A stretch of 64,000 nt of DNA from a virus (IMGVR_UViG_3300028275_000015:1-64000), one strand, 5' to 3'; counted from the first letter of the stretch, positions 39,201 to 48,220 are shown. Numbers and translations are program-made. The notes: generated by a model not told the origin, from the sequence alone.

Positions 39201-42200
39201 GGCGGCGATGCTACAAGTTCTACAAGAGTTGGCGCATTAATGGATGTTATTACAAACATCATTGATACTGGTTTAACAACTGGTGTGCCACGTATTACAA
39301 TTACAACTATTGCTAGTGGCACAACATTTACCAGCACAGCACACGGTTTATCTGTAGGCGATGAAGTAATCGCACAAACCACAGCCAACGGATTAGTTGC
39401 TGGTACTACATATTATGTTAAGACAACACCATTGACATCGACATTTACATTGGCAGCAACCTACGACGGCACAGAATTAACAAGTTTCACCAACGGAACT
39501 GGATTATCTATTGCTGTAGAAATTACTAACTTGCCAAGTACAAGTTGGGTAGATACTAATGTAGCAACACAGGCAAAAGTGTTGTCAACAGACAAAGCAT
39601 CAATTCAGAGTGCAGTAACACTTTACATTGACACTAACTATCCAAACTTAGACTACAATTCTGCTACTTGTGCTAGAGACGTGGGTTATATTTTAGATGC
39701 TCTACGTTACGATATTCTAATGGGCAGTAACTTCCGCTCAATCAAAGCAGGTATGAGTTACTATCAAGCACAGGCATCACTAGTAATCGGTGATCAGAAG
39801 CGAGCAACTTTGAATGCTTACAGATATCTAAGAGATGCTGTTAATCTTAAAGTTGAAAGTAATGCTACAGCACTAGCATCTGCTAAAGCAAACATGGACA
39901 CTATTATTGCAATATTAGACAAGGGTGTTGGAGAAACTCCAGACGTTGTGGGTACAACAACATACCATAACGATCCAGGACATATTGCTGCCGCAGAAAT
40001 CTTACGTGCTAATAAGACATTCTTAGAAAACGAAGCAACTGCTTGGATTTCTTATAACTTCGGCGGACCAACATCAGGTACAAGTTCTAGTGGCAACGTT
40101 ATTACAACAACCAGAGCACACAACTTGTCTGTGGGCGATCCAGTTAAGTTCTTGGCAAATCAAGTATCGACTGTGGCCACAGACACAACTGCAACTGGAA
40201 ACATTGTTACAGTTCTATCTACAACAGGAATGACAGTAGGTTCTAAGATTACATTTACCGGAACTGGTATTGGTAACATTGTATCTGGTGTTACATATTA
40301 TATTTTAACTGTTGAAAGTGACACAGAAATAACAATTAGTGCAAGTTATAATGGTTCTGTGTTTAGCGTAGGCACCGGCACAGGCGAAATGACTGTAGTA
40401 GCCGGAGCAGTAATTGGCGGGTTGGCTGAAAATACACAATACTACGTATTAACAGTTCCATCTACTACAACATTTACAATTGGTACAACAGCAGGATCCA
40501 TTACTCCGACATCTGTAAGTACAGATACAGGAACTTGTACAGCAGTTTACTCATACGACGAAGCATCATGCAAGCGTGATATGGGCGAGTACATTGATTC
40601 TATCATTTACGATATTAATTTACCAGGTAACTACAAAGGAACACGCTCTGCCGTATTGTACAACAATGCAGTTGCAGGTTCTGAATTGTCAGATATGTTC
40701 CAAGTAAGTAACGCTTCTGGTTTACGTAACTGTACTCTAAGCGGATTGAATGGCGACTTAACTGCTGAAAACGACTATGGTACAAAACGCCCAACTGGTG
40801 GAGCATACGTAGCCCTTAACCCAGGATTTGGTCCATGGGATAGCAAAGTATGGGTAACAAGTCGCTCACACTACTCACAGAACGTTACAATGTTTGGTGT
40901 AGGCTGTACAGGTGCTAAGATCGATGCGGCTCTACATGCCCGTGGTAATAAGTCAATGGTTAAAAACGACTTTACTACAATTATGTCAGACGGTATTGGT
41001 GTATGGTGTACTGGTAGTGACTCATTAACAGAACTTGTTTCTGTGTTTAACTACTACGGCTATGCAGGTTACCTAGCAGAACTAGGCGGTAGAATCCGTG
41101 CTACCAACGGCAACAGCTCATATGGTACATATGGTGTTATTGCCGAAGGTGTGGATGTTAGCGAAGTACCATTATATGGTACGGTTGACAACCAAGCATA
41201 TCAGGCACAAATTACAAATACTGTAACAGATGCATTATCAGAAGTGCTTCGTTTAGAATTTGGTAATGCTGGTACAAATTATACAAATACAACATATACA
41301 ATTAGCGGTTCAGGATATAACATCGACGCAATCGGCGACGAATTCCGTGACAATACTGTATTTGAATCAAGAATTATTGACTTAGATGATGACAACGGTG
41401 TTGGAGGTACAAGTTATGTAACAGCCAGCAACGCGGCTCAGAGTGGTGATAAAGTCAGCATTACTATTGCGGCCACTGATACTGCACTAAGCGCGGCATA
41501 TACTGGCATGAGAATTCAATTAACTGCCGGTACTGGTGTTGGTCAATATGCTAACATCTTAACATACCAAACTGGCAGCAAGATTGCACAGGTATACAAA
41601 GACAGTTTCACACCGTTAACAGCAACAAATACCACAGTAACTACAAACTTAATTACAGTGGCAAGTACTGTAACCTTGTATGATAACATGCCAGTTTACT
41701 TTAGCGGTACAACATTTGGCGGAGTTTCTGCAAATACTGCCTACTATGTAATTGGTTCGACTATTACAAGTACACAATTTAAAGTTGCGGCAACATCAGG
41801 AAGTTCTACACCAATTACATTGTCTACAGCATCTGGCTCTATGACTATGTATGAAGCAGGTTGGGACCATACTGTACCTGGTAAGACTATTGAAAACACA
41901 CTAGACTTAACAACTCAGTACATCATTGAACCAAGAATTAGTTATACAGCACCTGGTTATACAGCAACAGCAAGAACTTTAAGTGCAACTGCTACATGGA
42001 AAGAACTAACCTATGGTGATAGCAAGTATGTTGCCATAGCAAGTAGCGGAACAACTACATCGTATAGTGCAAACGGCACAACTTGGGCTACAGCAGGCGC
42101 ATTGTCCGCTAGTGCAAGTTGGGTAGATGTTGTATATGGTGGTGGCGAAGGAGCAAGAGCAACTGCAATTATTGGCGGCTTAGGCGGTCAAGGCGCTGTA

Positions 42201-44795
42201 TTTGAAGCAGTTCTAGGTGTAGCAAATACAACTGGTGCGGCCACAGCGGATCAAGTTGCCAGTGTTAATATTATCAGCGGCGGACAAGGTTATACAACAC
42301 CACCGGTTATTGTGTTTACTCCAGTAAGTGGCGGAACAGGCGCAGTAGCGACTTGTGCAGTTCTTGACGGTGAGATTGTTAGCGTAACTGTTACAATTCC
42401 AGGAACAGGATACACAGTTCCTCCAACAGTAAGTGCAGCCACTGACAGACTGACTCAGGTAACTGTTAATAGTTGGGGAAGAAACTATACAGGTGCACCA
42501 AGTGTAACTGTATCAGATCCATTTACTGGTTCAGCATGGAGCTCAGGAGGTACAGTTACAACTGGAGTTTACATTTATTATGTTGATTCTGGAGATAAGA
42601 ACTGGTATTATGTAACAAGTGGCGGAACATTTACAACATCTGGCCCAATACATACCAGCGGATCTGCCGCAAACGGTACAGTAACATTAACTTATGCTGG
42701 TACAACAGCAGTCCTAACACCAACAAGAACTAACGAAGGTGTTAGCGGATTTACTGTTACAGATACTGGTAAAGGTTACACAACAACACCTACTATTTCT
42801 ATATTAGATACAGGTGCAAGATATGTGGCAATTGCTACAAGTACAGGCGATAACTGCTATACAACTAGTGCAGGCATACTAGCAGGTTCTACATGGACCG
42901 CAGGAACAAGTACTGGTAAGACAGACTTAGCAGGATTGGCCTATGGTGGTGGCGTTTATGTTGCAGTTGGCGGAACAGCCAGTGCAGTATCTAGCACCAG
43001 CGGTAGTTTATGGACTAGCAGAACTATTCCTACATTAGGTTCAGGTACTTACTCATCAGTAGCCTACGGTGCTGAAATGTTTGTTGCAATTTCTACAGGA
43101 AACCTAGCAACAGCATATTCTTCAAACGGAACAAGTTGGACCGCAGGCGGAAACTTACCAGCAAGTTTATCATGGACCAGTGTTGCCTATGGTAATGGAC
43201 GCTTTGTTGCTATCGCTAGCGGTAGTAAGAGAGTTGCCTACAGTATTGACAGAGGAACTACTTGGTTAGAAAGCCCAGCAGGTCTACCAGCAAGTACAAC
43301 TTGGAGTAAAATTTCTTATGGACAAGGTTTATTCTTTGCAGTAGCCACAGGCGGAACAACAGCCGCAACAAGTCCAGACGGTGTAACTTGGACTTTACGT
43401 GCAATGCCAAGCAGTTCTAACTGGACAGCAGTACAATTTGGTAACATTTCAAGTAACCCATTATGGGTTGCGGCATCTGCAACATCAGGTACAGTGGCCG
43501 CAAGCATTAGAACAGGTGCTCAAGCAACAGGTCGTGCTAAAGTAGCCAGCGGTGTAGTAACAGAGATTCGTATGTTAGAACCTGGATCAGGTTATCCAAA
43601 AGGAACTGTAACTGCAACTACTGTTACAACTAACTTGATTACAGTTGACAACACTACAAACTTAGTAGATAGTCAGCCAATTGAGTTCTACGGCACTAGC
43701 GCAGGCGGATTAGTTGAAGAACAGACTTACTATGTAATCGGTTCAACAATTACCAGCACACAATTTAAGGTAAGTGCTACACAAGGAAGCGCAACTCCTG
43801 TAACATTGTCTACTGCTACAGTTAGTGGAATGACATATCGTGCAGGACCAATCTATACATTGACAGATCCTAACAAGGTTAAGGTAGCAAGTCTACGTAT
43901 TAGAATGGCAGACGGCGCACTAGGTAACCCAAGTTTTGTAAATCGTGGAGCAGATAATACAACTGCTACTTCTGAAACACAAGGTGACGGATACAGCGAT
44001 TTGTATCAACCAAGCAACTTTATTAATATTGCAGGGTTGTACGACATTCCTGAAGCAGGTGCTAACGTTGAATTTGACAGCCTACCAGGCGTTTACTTCA
44101 AACTGGTTGTGGTAACTAATGAGTTAGGTGAATTGGGTGACAAAACTGCTCAATTCCAGATTAACCCAGCATTAACAGTACTACAAGCACCACGTCACGG
44201 CGACAGAGTAACAACACGAATCAAGTACAGTCAAGTACGTCTAACTGGACACGACTTCTTGTACATCGGTACTGGTAATAAAGAACAAACTAACTATCCA
44301 AATGTGGATATTTCAACTGCTAACGTAGCAAATCAGGCTCAGTTCTCAGCAGGTGGACGAGTGTTCTTTACAAGTACTGACCAAGATGGTAACTTTAACG
44401 TTGGTAACTTGTTCGGAGTACAACAGGCAACTGGTACTGCTACATTGAACGCTAGTGCGTTTAACCTAAGCGGATTGAACAGTTTGCAGTTGGGCTCAGT
44501 AGAATTAGGTATTGGATCTGCGATTATTACACAATTCAGTACAGATCCGTTCTTTACAGCAGATTCGGACAGCGTAGTACCAACTCAAAGAGCTATTAAA
44601 GCGTACATTACTGCACAAATCGGTGGTGGACAGAGCTCGTTGAACGTAAATACATTGACTTCGGGTATTGTGTATATTGCTGGCAACAGCATTAGCACAA
44701 CAACAGGGGAAGGTATTAAAGTAACTTCTAAGATGAATTTTACAGGCGGCATAGACGGGGCTCCCGTTGCCCTTGGATTCTTTATGCAAAGATAA
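33288..44795 (+). CDS. giant multidomain fibre/adhesin protein with CxRDxGY repeats (3835 aa)
   Basis: This is the largest gene here and a relative of the 2670-aa protein. Order: seven CBM5/12-like repeats (about 1-455); a block starting YVAPLGTDSLEDG (about 515); ten copies of C-x-RD-x-GY-x(2)-DA-x(2)-YD-x(3)-G-x-N (Cys at 666, 975, 1132, 1282, 1439, 1592, 1750, 1888, 2128, 2428); the KRPTGGAYVALNPG and VGCTGAKID block (about 2490-2550); scattered beta modules; a propeller-like AYGNGRFVA region (about 2900-3405); and the shared C-terminal block (about 3643-3775). It has no enzyme motif. It is probably a very long receptor-binding or virion-surface fibre. Confidence 0.85.
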   Translation: MAEFRLGRIKFVWKGDWTPSTSYVVDDVVNIGGKSYICVINHTSASLFVTDSDANPPKWNLVSDGTSWQGDWDVSTYYNKGDQVKYGGLVYICLTSHTSAATTTLGLEADQSKWEAFAESFYWTGEWATSTRYRVYDFVSYGGITYICNTAHTSAATASLGLEADQSKWTVFNSGLEYLGVWNSSVRYKINDIVKYGANTWICTTQHTSSTTFDDTKWGVFVEGLQFEDSWSSSTVYQEGDVVTYGGYSYIATQNHTNQNPSTATAYWDVYTTGFNFNGDWVSSTAYKVGDVVRLGSYTYLAIADNTNQEPPNLTYWNRLNTGIKWTNVSTTYTGVSGTSVSPSIGSAATFDITRTGTVYTVVKNNTGTNYSDGDQIVISGTSVGGISPANDLTLTVDGVTAGAIDNIIIESGYSVTWTVNHDYVQGDAVFFGANSYICVLEHTASLLNRPDADTTATYWNLLAAGSESAVLTTAGDTYYYGTTGPTRLPVGTEGQILRVSGGYPTWAYYGVINNLVYVAPLGTDSLEDGQGLTIDKPWKTVRYACEQIEKGYRNRQATELLAKNKQFIMKEVSNWVTNTYSVAITASSAATNEFTADDTTNLTANMPIEFSGTVGGVTAGTKYFVKTVVDGSHFTISSTQGGTVSTLTTQTASMTGSLSYDYDFCQRDVGLLVDALIYDIGHGGNEEATKAAKAYYTTAGSAYINSNFGQQITQTVAAYNYMKDLVEDVLNNNPPEINYQLANGVALNTAVAQIIDSTLTAEADTVTTAQSLLTIVTDGILAGTSTAIPAAVFSNTTISVKTGTFYEVLPIVLPKNTAVVGDELRSTVISPKPAIANLVNDKPKTISALERIKAVAPNLVANNSIVPTEGNTATQEFMFNVTETIALDSVTTNIASIKAILENGLSSVPAFVYPTPTGGTGNAYDADYYNAARLILANKSFIQSEVSAWINAQISGNISPFVGFTYGGAGQTACERDVGYIVDALVYDLTYGGNLATQVAARSYYSKGIFVETGEKDQALAVQTRIKSFIDNIAVGNTAGWTKTTSSSQVTSGTPGGAAAGTFAQARIQEMYDTINTGTEPTTIAPSTSWVRPRLLTAFNAIVADKTNIQIGAIAWINANYPTLDYDQALCSRDVGYMVDALAYDVMFGSNFMSAKAGMAYQRGLASTGVVLADQLPQTLGTVDFVKNAVLKASAGTDTITSNIGVMTDILSTGLTAVPTFDLPTPTGGSSNAYTSGYFHAARLILANKAFLKAEVTAWINVQIAGSVSPFSGFIYDATTCERDVGYIVDALTFDLTYGGNLATQIAARSYYSNGVLVEVGEKSQALALWAYVKTIIDDIAKGLAITPSSGNVVSQVTSGTAGSAGAATDAQTRIQELYDTINTGTEPTTVAPDITWVASDLTTKNTNIQAAKTRIKSAAINWINATYPDLIYTASTCSRDVGYIIDALCYDLMFGSNFLSSWNAMSYYRGITSTQTVIAQQLLPTIGVIGFIGASVKEITTGVTGSVGNSVAIDRIELSANTAYDILNNGLDAVPAEVITDPTNLDVDFLNARTQIANNYAFIKADVSRYIQNNYAVVWTALGATGQAACQRDIGYILDAIRYDLTYGGNTQTLIAGSAYYSGLNLTISSSETAATVAAYTFLKSIIDDVAQRISVTPQSGNTTPQVTSGTGGDATAAAFAQARVQDIIDWINNGEAGTAIAPDTSWVDPALVAGFNILQDRKSEIQLDGTGYVQKFHHYLSYDETTCSRDIGYMVDGIGYDMMFGSNFAAITIGRSYHRAISSTAIVLANQLSASLGLIKFLKYKLKGYAVGGAVAQIGTIVDDIVGTIDGGAVPRFLWPDFTGVDAENYAAAKLIYDNKDFITAETLKYINTNYPAIVYSKSACARDTGYIIDALRYDLTYGGHFASKQAGIAYYSRLTSALQIDSGDKTATLAAYANMKSIVTDIANGGLSSYSALQTNVSYVTGTGGDATSSTRVGALMDVITNIIDTGLTTGVPRITITTIASGTTFTSTAHGLSVGDEVIAQTTANGLVAGTTYYVKTTPLTSTFTLAATYDGTELTSFTNGTGLSIAVEITNLPSTSWVDTNVATQAKVLSTDKASIQSAVTLYIDTNYPNLDYNSATCARDVGYILDALRYDILMGSNFRSIKAGMSYYQAQASLVIGDQKRATLNAYRYLRDAVNLKVESNATALASAKANMDTIIAILDKGVGETPDVVGTTTYHNDPGHIAAAEILRANKTFLENEATAWISYNFGGPTSGTSSSGNVITTTRAHNLSVGDPVKFLANQVSTVATDTTATGNIVTVLSTTGMTVGSKITFTGTGIGNIVSGVTYYILTVESDTEITISASYNGSVFSVGTGTGEMTVVAGAVIGGLAENTQYYVLTVPSTTTFTIGTTAGSITPTSVSTDTGTCTAVYSYDEASCKRDMGEYIDSIIYDINLPGNYKGTRSAVLYNNAVAGSELSDMFQVSNASGLRNCTLSGLNGDLTAENDYGTKRPTGGAYVALNPGFGPWDSKVWVTSRSHYSQNVTMFGVGCTGAKIDAALHARGNKSMVKNDFTTIMSDGIGVWCTGSDSLTELVSVFNYYGYAGYLAELGGRIRATNGNSSYGTYGVIAEGVDVSEVPLYGTVDNQAYQAQITNTVTDALSEVLRLEFGNAGTNYTNTTYTISGSGYNIDAIGDEFRDNTVFESRIIDLDDDNGVGGTSYVTASNAAQSGDKVSITIAATDTALSAAYTGMRIQLTAGTGVGQYANILTYQTGSKIAQVYKDSFTPLTATNTTVTTNLITVASTVTLYDNMPVYFSGTTFGGVSANTAYYVIGSTITSTQFKVAATSGSSTPITLSTASGSMTMYEAGWDHTVPGKTIENTLDLTTQYIIEPRISYTAPGYTATARTLSATATWKELTYGDSKYVAIASSGTTTSYSANGTTWATAGALSASASWVDVVYGGGEGARATAIIGGLGGQGAVFEAVLGVANTTGAATADQVASVNIISGGQGYTTPPVIVFTPVSGGTGAVATCAVLDGEIVSVTVTIPGTGYTVPPTVSAATDRLTQVTVNSWGRNYTGAPSVTVSDPFTGSAWSSGGTVTTGVYIYYVDSGDKNWYYVTSGGTFTTSGPIHTSGSAANGTVTLTYAGTTAVLTPTRTNEGVSGFTVTDTGKGYTTTPTISILDTGARYVAIATSTGDNCYTTSAGILAGSTWTAGTSTGKTDLAGLAYGGGVYVAVGGTASAVSSTSGSLWTSRTIPTLGSGTYSSVAYGAEMFVAISTGNLATAYSSNGTSWTAGGNLPASLSWTSVAYGNGRFVAIASGSKRVAYSIDRGTTWLESPAGLPASTTWSKISYGQGLFFAVATGGTTAATSPDGVTWTLRAMPSSSNWTAVQFGNISSNPLWVAASATSGTVAASIRTGAQATGRAKVASGVVTEIRMLEPGSGYPKGTVTATTVTTNLITVDNTTNLVDSQPIEFYGTSAGGLVEEQTYYVIGSTITSTQFKVSATQGSATPVTLSTATVSGMTYRAGPIYTLTDPNKVKVASLRIRMADGALGNPSFVNRGADNTTATSETQGDGYSDLYQPSNFINIAGLYDIPEAGANVEFDSLPGVYFKLVVVTNELGELGDKTAQFQINPALTVLQAPRHGDRVTTRIKYSQVRLTGHDFLYIGTGNKEQTNYPNVDISTANVANQAQFSAGGRVFFTSTDQDGNFNVGNLFGVQQATGTATLNASAFNLSGLNSLQLGSVELGIGSAIITQFSTDPFFTADSDSVVPTQRAIKAYITAQIGGGQSSLNVNTLTSGIVYIAGNSISTTTGEGIKVTSKMNFTGGIDGAPVALGFFMQR
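33300..34650 (+). repeat. tandem CBM5/12-like repeats at the N-terminus of the 3835-aa protein
   Basis: Seven copies of the same W...Y..GD.V.YGG..YIC...HTS unit found in the 2670-aa gene lie in tandem, which suggests both giants arose from one ancestral fibre. Confidence 0.7.
35283..40620 (+). repeat. ten-copy CxRDxGY...DAxxYD repeat with alternating A and B types
   Basis: Cys codons start at 35283, 36210, 36681, 37131, 37602, 38061, 38535, 38949, 39669 and 40569, all in frame. Copies 2, 4, 6 and 8 end in TYGGN/H. Copies 3, 5, 7 and 9 end in FGSN or MGSN. Copies 2 to 9 thus form an A-B-A-B array with a two-domain period of about 300-310 codons. Confidence 0.82.
41085..41150 (+). repeat. 66-bp near-identical patch shared with 28314-28379
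   Basis: This is the second copy of the patch described at 28314. Both copies lie directly after a beta-helix block in the two giant genes. Confidence 0.8.
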
Positions 44796-44813
44796 TAATG
44801 GAGAAATTATAAC

Positions 44814-45140
44814 ATGGCAACAGGAAGATTAGCAACGCCAGCACAACTGGCAGCAACCACAAGCACCACAGTTTACACCGTACCTATCGGTTATTACTCA
44901 GTGTTTAACGTTTCATTTACAAATACAGGTGCATCATCTGTAACAATTCGATTAGCACTGGCTACAACTGGAACTCCAGGTACAGCAGAATGGATCGAAT
45001 ACGATACAGTAGTTGTATCTAAGGGCGTGTTTGAAAGAACAGGTCTAGTCGGCGGCCCAGGCTTAAACGTTGTAGCCTGGACTAACACAGGATCTGCTGT
45101 TAACGTTACTGTGTATGGCATTGAAACATCAACAGCATAA
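44814..45140 (+). CDS. small beta-rich structural protein (108 aa)
   Basis: The 108-aa protein has a YSVFNVSFTNTGASSVTIRL strand pattern and resembles the small proteins at 15604 and 24484 in size and layout. It sits 18 nt after the 3835-aa gene, so a small beta protein follows three of the main fibre blocks. An adaptor or capping role for the fibre is an inference. Confidence 0.7.
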   Translation: MATGRLATPAQLAATTSTTVYTVPIGYYSVFNVSFTNTGASSVTIRLALATTGTPGTAEWIEYDTVVVSKGVFERTGLVGGPGLNVVAWTNTGSAVNVTVYGIETSTA

Positions 45141-45155
45141 CAGGAGATTTTAAAA

Positions 45156-45776
45156 ATGGCACGTTATAATACCATAACACCAACAACTTCAACGACTGGT
45201 GCCGCATCTATTTCTGCACCAGCGCAGGGTCTAGTAACAACATTTACTGGATCTGCTCCGTATACTGTTACATTAGCCAGCCCTGTATTGTATATTGGTG
45301 TACAACAGAGTTTTTACAATGCTACTAGTGGTACAGTTACCATTAGTACACCTAGCGGTCAAATTAAAGGTCCAGGGTTTACTGCGGCAACTAGCCAAGC
45401 AGTTCCAACAACCTCAACCTATACTGTGGTGTCCGATGGCACAGATTACATAATTATTAATAACGAAGGTGGTCCACAGTATTCCACAAGCGGTACATTT
45501 ACTGGTACACTAACTGCTCAAAGTACAGTAGCAATGAGTCCAGCAAATGCTAACGTAACAATTAGTCCATCAGGAACGGGTACAGTAACAATGGCTCCTG
45601 CCACTGCTGGTACAATTAATAATATTGCTATTGGCGGAACTACAAGAGCCGCAGGTAGTTTTACTACGTTAGATGCCAACGGAAACGTTACATTGGGCGA
45701 TGCAACCGGTGACACTATAACATTAAATGGCACTATGAGTGGCGGACTTGGTACTGTTGACGGCGGAACATATTAA
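45156..45776 (+). CDS. Thr/Ser/Gly-rich structural protein (206 aa)
   Basis: The 206-aa protein is low in charge and rich in Thr, Ser, Gly and Ala, with two parts: a beta domain (about 20-105) and a shaft-like repeat (about 115-200: NVTISPSGTGTVTMAPAT, then GSFTTLDANGNVTLGD). The second half matches shaft repeats of other fibres. It is probably a fibre segment placed before the adhesin genes. Confidence 0.7.
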   Translation: MARYNTITPTTSTTGAASISAPAQGLVTTFTGSAPYTVTLASPVLYIGVQQSFYNATSGTVTISTPSGQIKGPGFTAATSQAVPTTSTYTVVSDGTDYIIINNEGGPQYSTSGTFTGTLTAQSTVAMSPANANVTISPSGTGTVTMAPATAGTINNIAIGGTTRAAGSFTTLDANGNVTLGDATGDTITLNGTMSGGLGTVDGGTY

Positions 45777-45789
45777 TAAGGTAAATTAA

Positions 45790-46731
45790 ATGCCAAAGAT
45801 AAAATTTAAATCTAGCACCACAGCAAGTTCTGTACCAGGCTCCTTAGCCGATGGCGAAGTTGCTGTCAATACTACTGATGCTAAAATGTATATCGGTAAT
45901 GCTGGTGTTAGAAAAATTATTGGCTCGTTTGGTAATCAAGAATCTAACAGCGTAAGCATTACTGGCGGAACAATTACAGGAACTACACAGTCTAGTGGTA
46001 CACTGACTACATCAAACTTACAACTTAACGGCGGACAAACTGCTACAGGAGTTAGTACCAGTACTAGTTTAGGTACTAGTAACTCGTTAATTCCTACACA
46101 AAACGCAGTTACTTCTTATGTGTCTAGTAAAAAAGGTTCTTTAAAGAACATTTATACCTGGACATCTAATGGAACTTATACTAAAAGCGGATCAGATGTA
46201 CAAAGAATTCGTGTAATTTGTATTGGCGCAGGCGGTGGTGGACGTGGCTACGGTGAAAGTGGCGGCAGTGGTGGCATGTCTGAATTAATTTTAGACGCTA
46301 CTGGTATATCAACTGTAGCAGTTACAGTAGGCGGTGGATCAGGCGGTGGCCAATATTTTGGTTTTAGTGGACAGGGTGGCACAACTAGTTTTGGCGGATA
46401 TTGTTCTGCTACCGGTGGTTATGGTGCTAATCAAAACTATCAACACAGTGGAGGCCACGGCGGTGTTGGCTCTGGCGGTAACATGAACATTCACGGTGGC
46501 GGTGGCTCAGGACACAAAAATTGTCACAGCGCATCGTATCACAATCCAGGACACGGTGGACAAAGTTTCTTTGGTGGCGCTAATTCAGGACATCACTATA
46601 GCGAAAGATGGGCTCAAAACCTTGGCGCACCTGGAACAGGTGGCGCAGGACATAACAGTTACGGTCAAGGTACGTGGTCAGCAGGCTACGACGGGACCTA
46701 TGGAATTTGTGTAGTATATGAATATAGGTAA
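45790..46731 (+). CDS. glycine-rich adhesin-like fibre tip protein 1 (313 aa)
   Basis: The N-terminus (1-55, with ADGEVAVNTTDAKMYIGNA) is a common phage fibre attachment domain. After a short linker (SLIPTQNAVTSYVSSKKG) and a beta strand region, residues about 145-305 are packed with GGG and G-x-G runs (GAGGGGRGYGESGGSGG), ending GICVVYEYR. This fits polyglycine-II adhesin tips such as gp38 of T-even phages, whose loops bind the receptor. It is the first of three tandem paralogues. Confidence 0.8.
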   Translation: MPKIKFKSSTTASSVPGSLADGEVAVNTTDAKMYIGNAGVRKIIGSFGNQESNSVSITGGTITGTTQSSGTLTTSNLQLNGGQTATGVSTSTSLGTSNSLIPTQNAVTSYVSSKKGSLKNIYTWTSNGTYTKSGSDVQRIRVICIGAGGGGRGYGESGGSGGMSELILDATGISTVAVTVGGGSGGGQYFGFSGQGGTTSFGGYCSATGGYGANQNYQHSGGHGGVGSGGNMNIHGGGGSGHKNCHSASYHNPGHGGQSFFGGANSGHHYSERWAQNLGAPGTGGAGHNSYGQGTWSAGYDGTYGICVVYEYR

Positions 46732-46737
46732 AATAGA

Positions 46738-48219
46738 ATGCCAGTAATTAAAGTAAAACGTGGAACAACAACACCATCTTCATTGGTACAAGGCGAGGTA
46801 GCATATAATACCAGCGCCAACCAAATGTGGATTGGTAATGCATCAAACACTCCAGTAAAAATTATTGGATCTGCAGGTGCTATGGAAAGTAACAGCGTGG
46901 CAATCACCGGGGGTACGATGTCCGGTGTAACTACAACTGCTACTAGTGTAAACTTAACATCATTAACTCTTAATGCTGGCGAACGTTTGTACTACGATGA
47001 AGGCGGTAACGCTAGTGCCTATACAGGAAACTGGAACTACACAGAAACATATAACATGACAGACTGTGCTGGACTAGGAAACGTAACAGTACACGGCTGG
47101 GGCGGTAGTGCAAGAACTTATCAGTTGACACTAACAGGTGTACCGACTCATACAGAAATTAAATTTGAATGTTTGATTCATCAAGTAGACTCATGGGACG
47201 CTGAACAAAACGTAATTTATTTACAAAACTCTTCAGGCGCAGATGTTACAATGGCATCTTGGAATAAACAATATTCAACTGCGCCATATAATGTGGCCAC
47301 ATATAATAGCACTGAACATACATGGTTCGGTGGTCGTTGGTATTCTTACTTACCCTGGGGTGGTAATCAATCAGAAAACTCTGCAAGATTTAACGGTTAT
47401 TCAAAAGTTACCACAGGATGGTTTGGACATACTACATCTACAATCATTGCTAAGATGTATACAGGATTGGATCAAGCACAAAGTGACGAAGCATTTTACA
47501 TTAGTCACGTTAAAGTATGGATCAGAGGCGGAAACTCTCAGGTAACTGGAGTAACTACAAGTACTTCTCTCAGCGGAAACAGTAACTCTACGCTACCAAC
47601 AGAAGCGGCTGTCAAAGGATATGCTGACCAGTACAACGGTACATTAAAGAACTTATACAGTTATACTGGAAACAGTACCTATACTAAGAGCGGATCCGAT
47701 GTACAACGCTTACGTGTTATCTGTGTAGGCGGTGGCGGCGGCGGCCGTGGCTATCACGAAAGTGGTGGTGGTGGCGGATATGCCGAGCGTTGGATTGACG
47801 CTACAAATATTTCCAGTGTTTCTATCACAGTAGGCGGCGGATCTGGTGGCGGTTATTACTTTGGATTCAGTGGACAGGGTGGCACAACTAGTTTTGGTAG
47901 TTATGTAAGTGCATCTGGAGGCTACGGTGCTAATCAAAATAAGAGCCACTGCGGTGGCCACGGCGGCATCGGTTCAGGCGGTCAAATTAATACATACGGA
48001 GGCGGCGGCGGCGGACACGCACCGGGCTATAATAACCAACAAGGCGGTATGAGCGGCGAAGGTGGCGCAACGTTCTTTGGAGGTGGCGGAGCAGGGCGTC
48101 ACGGAGGCAACAGTTTTAACCCTGTGGCAGCACCTGGAGGTGGCGGACCTGGTGGCGCAGGTAACCACAACGGCTCAGACGGATATGCCGGAATTTGTTT
48201 AGTTTACGAGTACAGATAA
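46738..48219 (+). CDS. glycine-rich adhesin-like fibre tip protein 2 (493 aa)
   Basis: It has the same N-terminal attachment domain and glycine-rich C-terminal domain (ending GICLVYEYR) as its neighbours. An extra beta domain of about 180 aa (residues about 75-260, with YYDEGGNASAYTGNWNY and HTEIKFECLIHQVDSWD) is inserted between them and is absent from the other two. The insert looks like a compact ligand-binding or jelly-roll domain, but I cannot name it. The gene lies 6 nt after adhesin 1. Confidence 0.8.
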   Translation: MPVIKVKRGTTTPSSLVQGEVAYNTSANQMWIGNASNTPVKIIGSAGAMESNSVAITGGTMSGVTTTATSVNLTSLTLNAGERLYYDEGGNASAYTGNWNYTETYNMTDCAGLGNVTVHGWGGSARTYQLTLTGVPTHTEIKFECLIHQVDSWDAEQNVIYLQNSSGADVTMASWNKQYSTAPYNVATYNSTEHTWFGGRWYSYLPWGGNQSENSARFNGYSKVTTGWFGHTTSTIIAKMYTGLDQAQSDEAFYISHVKVWIRGGNSQVTGVTTSTSLSGNSNSTLPTEAAVKGYADQYNGTLKNLYSYTGNSTYTKSGSDVQRLRVICVGGGGGGRGYHESGGGGGYAERWIDATNISSVSITVGGGSGGGYYFGFSGQGGTTSFGSYVSASGGYGANQNKSHCGGHGGIGSGGQINTYGGGGGGHAPGYNNQQGGMSGEGGATFFGGGGAGRHGGNSFNPVAAPGGGGPGGAGNHNGSDGYAGICLVYEYR

Positions 48220-48220
48220 T

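Noticed and set aside
25227-44795. Giant genes as non-ribosomal peptide synthetases supplying the halogenase substrate
   Set aside because: No adenylation, condensation or carrier motifs are present. The repeats are beta-rich fibre and carbohydrate-binding types.
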